A stretch of 10,163 nucleotides of DNA, taken from positions 1 through 10,163 of the forward strand of contig JAPOIQ010000020.1 in NCBI GenBank assembly GCA_029978815.1, read 5' to 3'. The notes beneath the pieces were generated by a model. It had not been told where the DNA came from, ran no database searches, and saw only the letters and a program-made list of their open reading frames with translations. Both the position numbers and the translations under genes were made by a program. The stretch is from a bacterium (lineage in GTDB: Bacteria > Actinomycetota > Acidimicrobiia > Acidimicrobiales > Ilumatobacteraceae). Shown one piece after another: positions 7,976 through 10,163 of the stretch; position 1 is the first letter of the stretch, and every line of letters starts with the position of its first letter.

Positions 7976-9301
7976 TCAACTCTGGCGGCGACGAATTGCA
8001 GCAGCGTGAGCCGGAAATCCTTCGTGGTCAGCAAGCGCGGTGATCGATGGTGCCATGCGATTCAGCGCACGCTCGTCGGCTCGGGCAATCGCCGTTCGTT
8101 TGAGGAACGCCTGAGCCGTAATGCCTGAGGACACATGAGCGAAGCCAGAGGTTGGAAGCGAGGCTGGGCATCCGATGACAAAGTTCGCAGCTGAGAACGG
8201 GGTGTGCTGCCCGATGAGCATTTCGCCGGCGTGTTCAATCTGGTCAACACAGAATTCAACGTCACTCTCACGGACCGCGATCTGAAGATGCTCTGGTGCG
8301 TACGCATTCGCAACAGCACACGCTTCATCAAGGTCGTCAACGATGACACAACCACCATTTGGTCCAAGCGCTGCACGTGCAGCAGTTGCTCGTATCTCGG
8401 GCAAGTCACCCAGTTGCTGTTCGAGTTCAACTTCTACACGCTGAGCAAGTTCTGGCGATGTGGTGACGAGCACCACCGATGTGTCGGTTCCGTGCTCAGC
8501 CTCAATCAGCAAATCGGCTGCGAGTCGCATGACATCAGCCGAGTCATCGGCTACAACGAGAGACTCTGTCGGCCCGAGGAGCATCATGGTCGCAACACCA
8601 TGACGCTGCATTTCAACCTGAGCGATCGTCACAGCCGGTGAGCCGGGCCCGACAATTTTGCGAACACGAGGGATCGATTCGGTGCCGAAGCCGAGAGCAG
8701 CGATACCGGCGGGGCCGTTCACTCGGAAGATGTTGCGAATGCCAAGGGTGCGGCACACATGAATGACTGCCGGATCAACCTCGCCTTGCCCTCCTGGTAC
8801 GGGCGGTACAACAACTGCGATCTCGGGGACACCAGCGACAAGCGCGGGCACTGCGAGTTGGTAGGTGACACTCGGATACGACGCTTTACCCGAAGGTGTG
8901 AAGAGACCCACCGACGTGATTGGGGTGACTTTCTCGCCGATGGTGAGACCGGGTTCACTTTCGAATGACCACGACGATGAATGCTCAAGTTGTCGCTCGT
9001 TGAAGATGCGGAGGTGCGCAATTGCGTCAGCGATTGCTGCAGCAACGTCATCGGATACGGCAGCCGATTCGTATTCATCGTCGCTGAGACGCAGTCTGTC
9101 AGGAGAAATTTCGATGCCATCGAAGCGCGCGAGGGCATCACACACTGCGGCGTCACCTCGCTGTCGAACATCTTCAATGAGTTCACCAATCGATGTGCGC
9201 AGTGCGGGTTCGAAGATGTTATCGAGGCCGCGGTGAAGGATCTGCTGCCGCGCAGCAACGTCCATTTCAGACCACCGTTGAACTCGAAGGACACTCACCA
9301 T
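7976..9301 (-). CDS. HisD-family NAD-dependent dehydrogenase, divergent (histidinol dehydrogenase-like)
   Basis: The 441-residue protein has the HisD fold pattern across its length, for example GTESIPRVRKIVGPG, AEHGTDT, YAPEHLQIAV and a C-terminal EGFPAHA. True HisD oxidises L-histidinol to histidine in two NAD-dependent steps at a zinc site (E. coli Q259, H262, D360, H419; general acid/base E326 and H327). Here the equivalents are E267, H270, N373 and H432 for the metal ligands. The E337-H338 pair and E427 (E414) are kept, but H367 becomes A380. The usual GPSE is GPTE and the usual GPGNxYVT is GPGSPAVT. This argues for a paralogue with another substrate, as known for the HisD homologue HpsN, although assignment to histidine synthesis cannot be excluded. 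No his genes are adjacent. The ATG at 9301 matches family length, with GGAG directly before it; the GTG at 9298 is an alternative. A longer frame from GTG 9370 would nearly abut the tRNA gene and is unlikely. Confidence 0.82.
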   Translation of the reverse strand: MVSVLRVQRWSEMDVAARQQILHRGLDNIFEPALRTSIGELIEDVRQRGDAAVCDALARFDGIEISPDRLRLSDDEYESAAVSDDVAAAIADAIAHLRIFNERQLEHSSSWSFESEPGLTIGEKVTPITSVGLFTPSGKASYPSVTYQLAVPALVAGVPEIAVVVPPVPGGQGEVDPAVIHVCRTLGIRNIFRVNGPAGIAALGFGTESIPRVRKIVGPGSPAVTIAQVEMQRHGVATMMLLGPTESLVVADDSADVMRLAADLLIEAEHGTDTSVVLVTTSPELAQRVEVELEQQLGDLPEIRATAARAALGPNGGCVIVDDLDEACAVANAYAPEHLQIAVRESDVEFCVDQIEHAGEMLIGQHTPFSAANFVIGCPASLPTSGFAHVSSGITAQAFLKRTAIARADERALNRMAPSITALADHEGFPAHAAAIRRRQS

Positions 9302-9372
9302 CTCCAAGTTATCGACGCAATAGCCCCGGTGGGTCGGCTGTGCTCGTGACGATAGATTCACATTGCTCACTC
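9302..9372. promoter_or_regulatory. Divergent intergenic region between the HisD-like gene and tRNA-Leu
   Basis: These 71 bp must hold the tRNA-Leu promoter (+ strand), and probably part of the promoter of the minus-strand operon, whose -35 region may extend into the tRNA gene. A TAGATT at 9353-9358 resembles a -10 box (4 of 6 consensus bases) and would place initiation about 8 bases before the mature tRNA 5' end. No convincing -35 is seen on either strand. This is a location-based call only. Confidence 0.25.
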
Positions 9373-9455
9373 GGGCGAGTGGCGGAATGGCAGACGCGCT
9401 GGCTTCAGGTGCCAGTGTCCGTAAGGACGTGGGGGTTCAAGTCCCCCCTCGCCCA
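9373..9455 (+). tRNA. tRNA-Leu (anticodon CAG)
   Basis: A complete class II cloverleaf can be drawn. The acceptor strands are GGGCGAG (9373-9379) and CTCGCCC (9448-9454), with A9455 as discriminator. The anticodon stem is CTGGC/GCCAG (9399-9403/9411-9415) with loop TTCAGGT, giving anticodon CAG at 9406-9408, which reads CUG. A long variable arm has GTCC/GGAC (9417-9420/9425-9428), diagnostic of Leu/Ser-type tRNAs. The T arm is GGGGG/CCCCC (9431-9435/9443-9447) with loop TTCAAGT. The bases after the discriminator are CAA, so the CCA end is not encoded and must be added by tRNA nucleotidyltransferase. CUG is normally a frequent leucine codon in high-GC genomes. Confidence 0.96.
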
Positions 9456-9524
9456 CAAGTAGTTCGTTGATGGAGTCGGTGACGCCCATCGTTCACACCG
9501 TTGGTCTGGTGAAACACAATGCCG

Positions 9525-9538
9525 TGAGGCCAGCCTCA
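9525..9538 (+). repeat. Small palindrome upstream of the enoyl-CoA hydratase gene
   Basis: TGAGGC (9525-9530) and GCCTCA (9533-9538) are perfect reverse complements around a 2-base centre. The site lies 18 bp before the ATG at 9557 and 70 bp after tRNA-Leu. Its position suits an operator for a small dimeric regulator, and beta-oxidation genes are often controlled by TetR- or GntR-type repressors. It is short enough to be chance, and no T-run follows to make it a terminator for the tRNA. Confidence 0.25.
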
Positions 9539-9556
9539 AACTGTTTGACTTAAGGC

Positions 9557-10163
9557 ATGACGCAACTAACTGAAACTGTCCGTCTTGAGACTGATGGCGA
9601 AATCGCTCTTGTCATTGTCGACAATCCGCCGGTGAATGCGTTGAGTTGGCATGTCCGCCAAGGGTTACTCGATGGCATGACTACCGCAGTGAGCAATGGA
9701 GCAGCCGGCATCGTTCTCCTTTGCGAGGGGCGAACCTTTATTGCGGGTGCCGACATCAGTGAATTCGGTGGAGCTCCAAAGGGCCCCAGCCTCCAAGAGG
9801 TCCAAGATGCGATGGAGAACGCCCCAATCCCAGTGATCGCTGCAATCCACGGCACTGCCCTTGGCGGAGGCCTCGAAGTTGCATTGTGCGCGCACTACCG
9901 GGTGGCCGTCTCGGGAGCGAAGTTCGGTTTGCCAGAGGTCAATCTCGGGCTGCTGCCAGGAGCAGGAGGCACGCAGCGGTTGCCTCGCCTCGCCGGAGTT
10001 CCGAAGGCTCTTGAGATGATGACGTCAGGTCGACATATTGGCACCGCTGAGGCTCGTGAGGCAGGGCTCGTTGACGAGGTCACCGAAGGCGACCTCCGAG
10101 AAGCAGCGATTGCATTTGCGCGTCGAGCAATTGCAGAAAATATGCCGCTTGCACGAGTGCAAG
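9557..10163 (+). CDS. Enoyl-CoA hydratase domain, probably the N-terminus of a FadB/FadJ-type multifunctional enzyme (3' end outside window)
   Basis: The frame opens at ATG 9557 and runs off the right edge after about 202 residues. It is a crotonase-fold enoyl-CoA hydratase, the second step of beta-oxidation (hydration of trans-2-enoyl-CoA). The oxyanion-hole motif AGADI is at 63-67 and GTALGGGLE at 99-107. Both catalytic glutamates are present, E107 (equivalent to E144 of rat enoyl-CoA hydratase) and E127 in GLPEV (equivalent to E164). They are followed by LGLLPGAGGTQRLPRLAG. The GTALGGGLEVAL, HYRVA and LPGAGGTQRLPRL wording is closest to the hydratase/isomerase half of bifunctional hydratase/3-hydroxyacyl-CoA dehydrogenases. 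That suggests a roughly 700-residue protein continuing to the right, but only the first domain is visible and a stand-alone hydratase is possible. A weak TAAGG (9551-9555) sits one base before the ATG. It would act after the acyl-CoA dehydrogenase and synthetase encoded to the left. Confidence 0.9.
   Translation, partial: MTQLTETVRLETDGEIALVIVDNPPVNALSWHVRQGLLDGMTTAVSNGAAGIVLLCEGRTFIAGADISEFGGAPKGPSLQEVQDAMENAPIPVIAAIHGTALGGGLEVALCAHYRVAVSGAKFGLPEVNLGLLPGAGGTQRLPRLAGVPKALEMMTSGRHIGTAEAREAGLVDEVTEGDLREAAIAFARRAIAENMPLARVQ

Noticed and set aside
7976-9301. Calling the HisD-family gene a standard histidine-biosynthesis hisD
   Set aside because: Two of four zinc ligands and one substrate-binding histidine are substituted and no his operon neighbours are present; kept as HisD-family only.
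9302-9370. N-terminal extension of the HisD-like gene from a GTG at 9370
   Set aside because: The added 23 residues do not look like family sequence, and the start would lie 3 bp from the tRNA-Leu gene, leaving no leader; the ATG at 9301 gives the normal HisD length.
9193-9462. + strand open frame running through the tRNA-Leu gene
   Set aside because: Its C-terminus is a translation of the tRNA and its N-terminus is antisense to the HisD-like gene.
9456-9556. Intrinsic terminator or attachment site after tRNA-Leu
   Set aside because: No stem followed by a T-run and no repeat of the tRNA 3' end is visible; no integrase gene or other mobile-element sign is present.

Overview
The window looks like a chromosomal stretch from an actinobacterium, possibly of the Acidimicrobiia type. 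Four things suggest this: moderately high GC judged by eye (not counted), a near-consensus HAIR element (the operator of the actinobacterial heat-shock repressor HspR) in front of clpB, a tRNA gene without an encoded CCA end, and several fatty-acid beta-oxidation genes of the kind common in that phylum. I see no insertion sequences, phage genes, CRISPR array or rRNA. The taxonomic guess is inference.

Layout. Positions 1-420 (+) hold the C-terminal part of the ribosome-assembly GTPase EngB, cut by the left edge. A 71-bp gap with two inverted repeats leads to an acyl-CoA synthetase (492-2246, +). This gene runs tail to tail into clpB (2230-4722, -), and their 3' ends overlap by 17 bp. The 112 bp upstream of clpB contain the HAIR element over a -35-like hexamer. 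A tight block of four minus-strand genes follows, transcribed from right to left: a HisD-family dehydrogenase (9301 to 7976), a DUF3445/heme-dependent N-demethylase alpha-like protein (7973 to 7128), a PaaI-type hotdog thioesterase (7108 to 6668) and a FadE5-type acyl-CoA dehydrogenase (6607 to 4835). Gaps between them are 2, 19 and 60 bp. Divergent from this block are tRNA-Leu(CAG) (9373-9455, +) and the start of an enoyl-CoA hydratase or multifunctional beta-oxidation enzyme (9557 to the right edge, +).

How it fits together. The acyl-CoA synthetase (activation), acyl-CoA dehydrogenase (first oxidation), enoyl-CoA hydratase (hydration) and PaaI-type thioesterase (release of stalled CoA esters) form a dispersed acyl-CoA catabolism neighbourhood. 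The two upstream genes of the minus-strand operon do not obviously belong to that pathway. The HisD homologue has lost or changed several residues needed by true histidinol dehydrogenase, and its neighbour is an apparent stand-alone HODM alpha-like protein. Together they are the best candidates here for undescribed chemistry. The other striking point is ClpB: the Walker A motif of its first ATPase ring reads GEPGVAKA instead of GEPGVGKT, while the second ring is intact.
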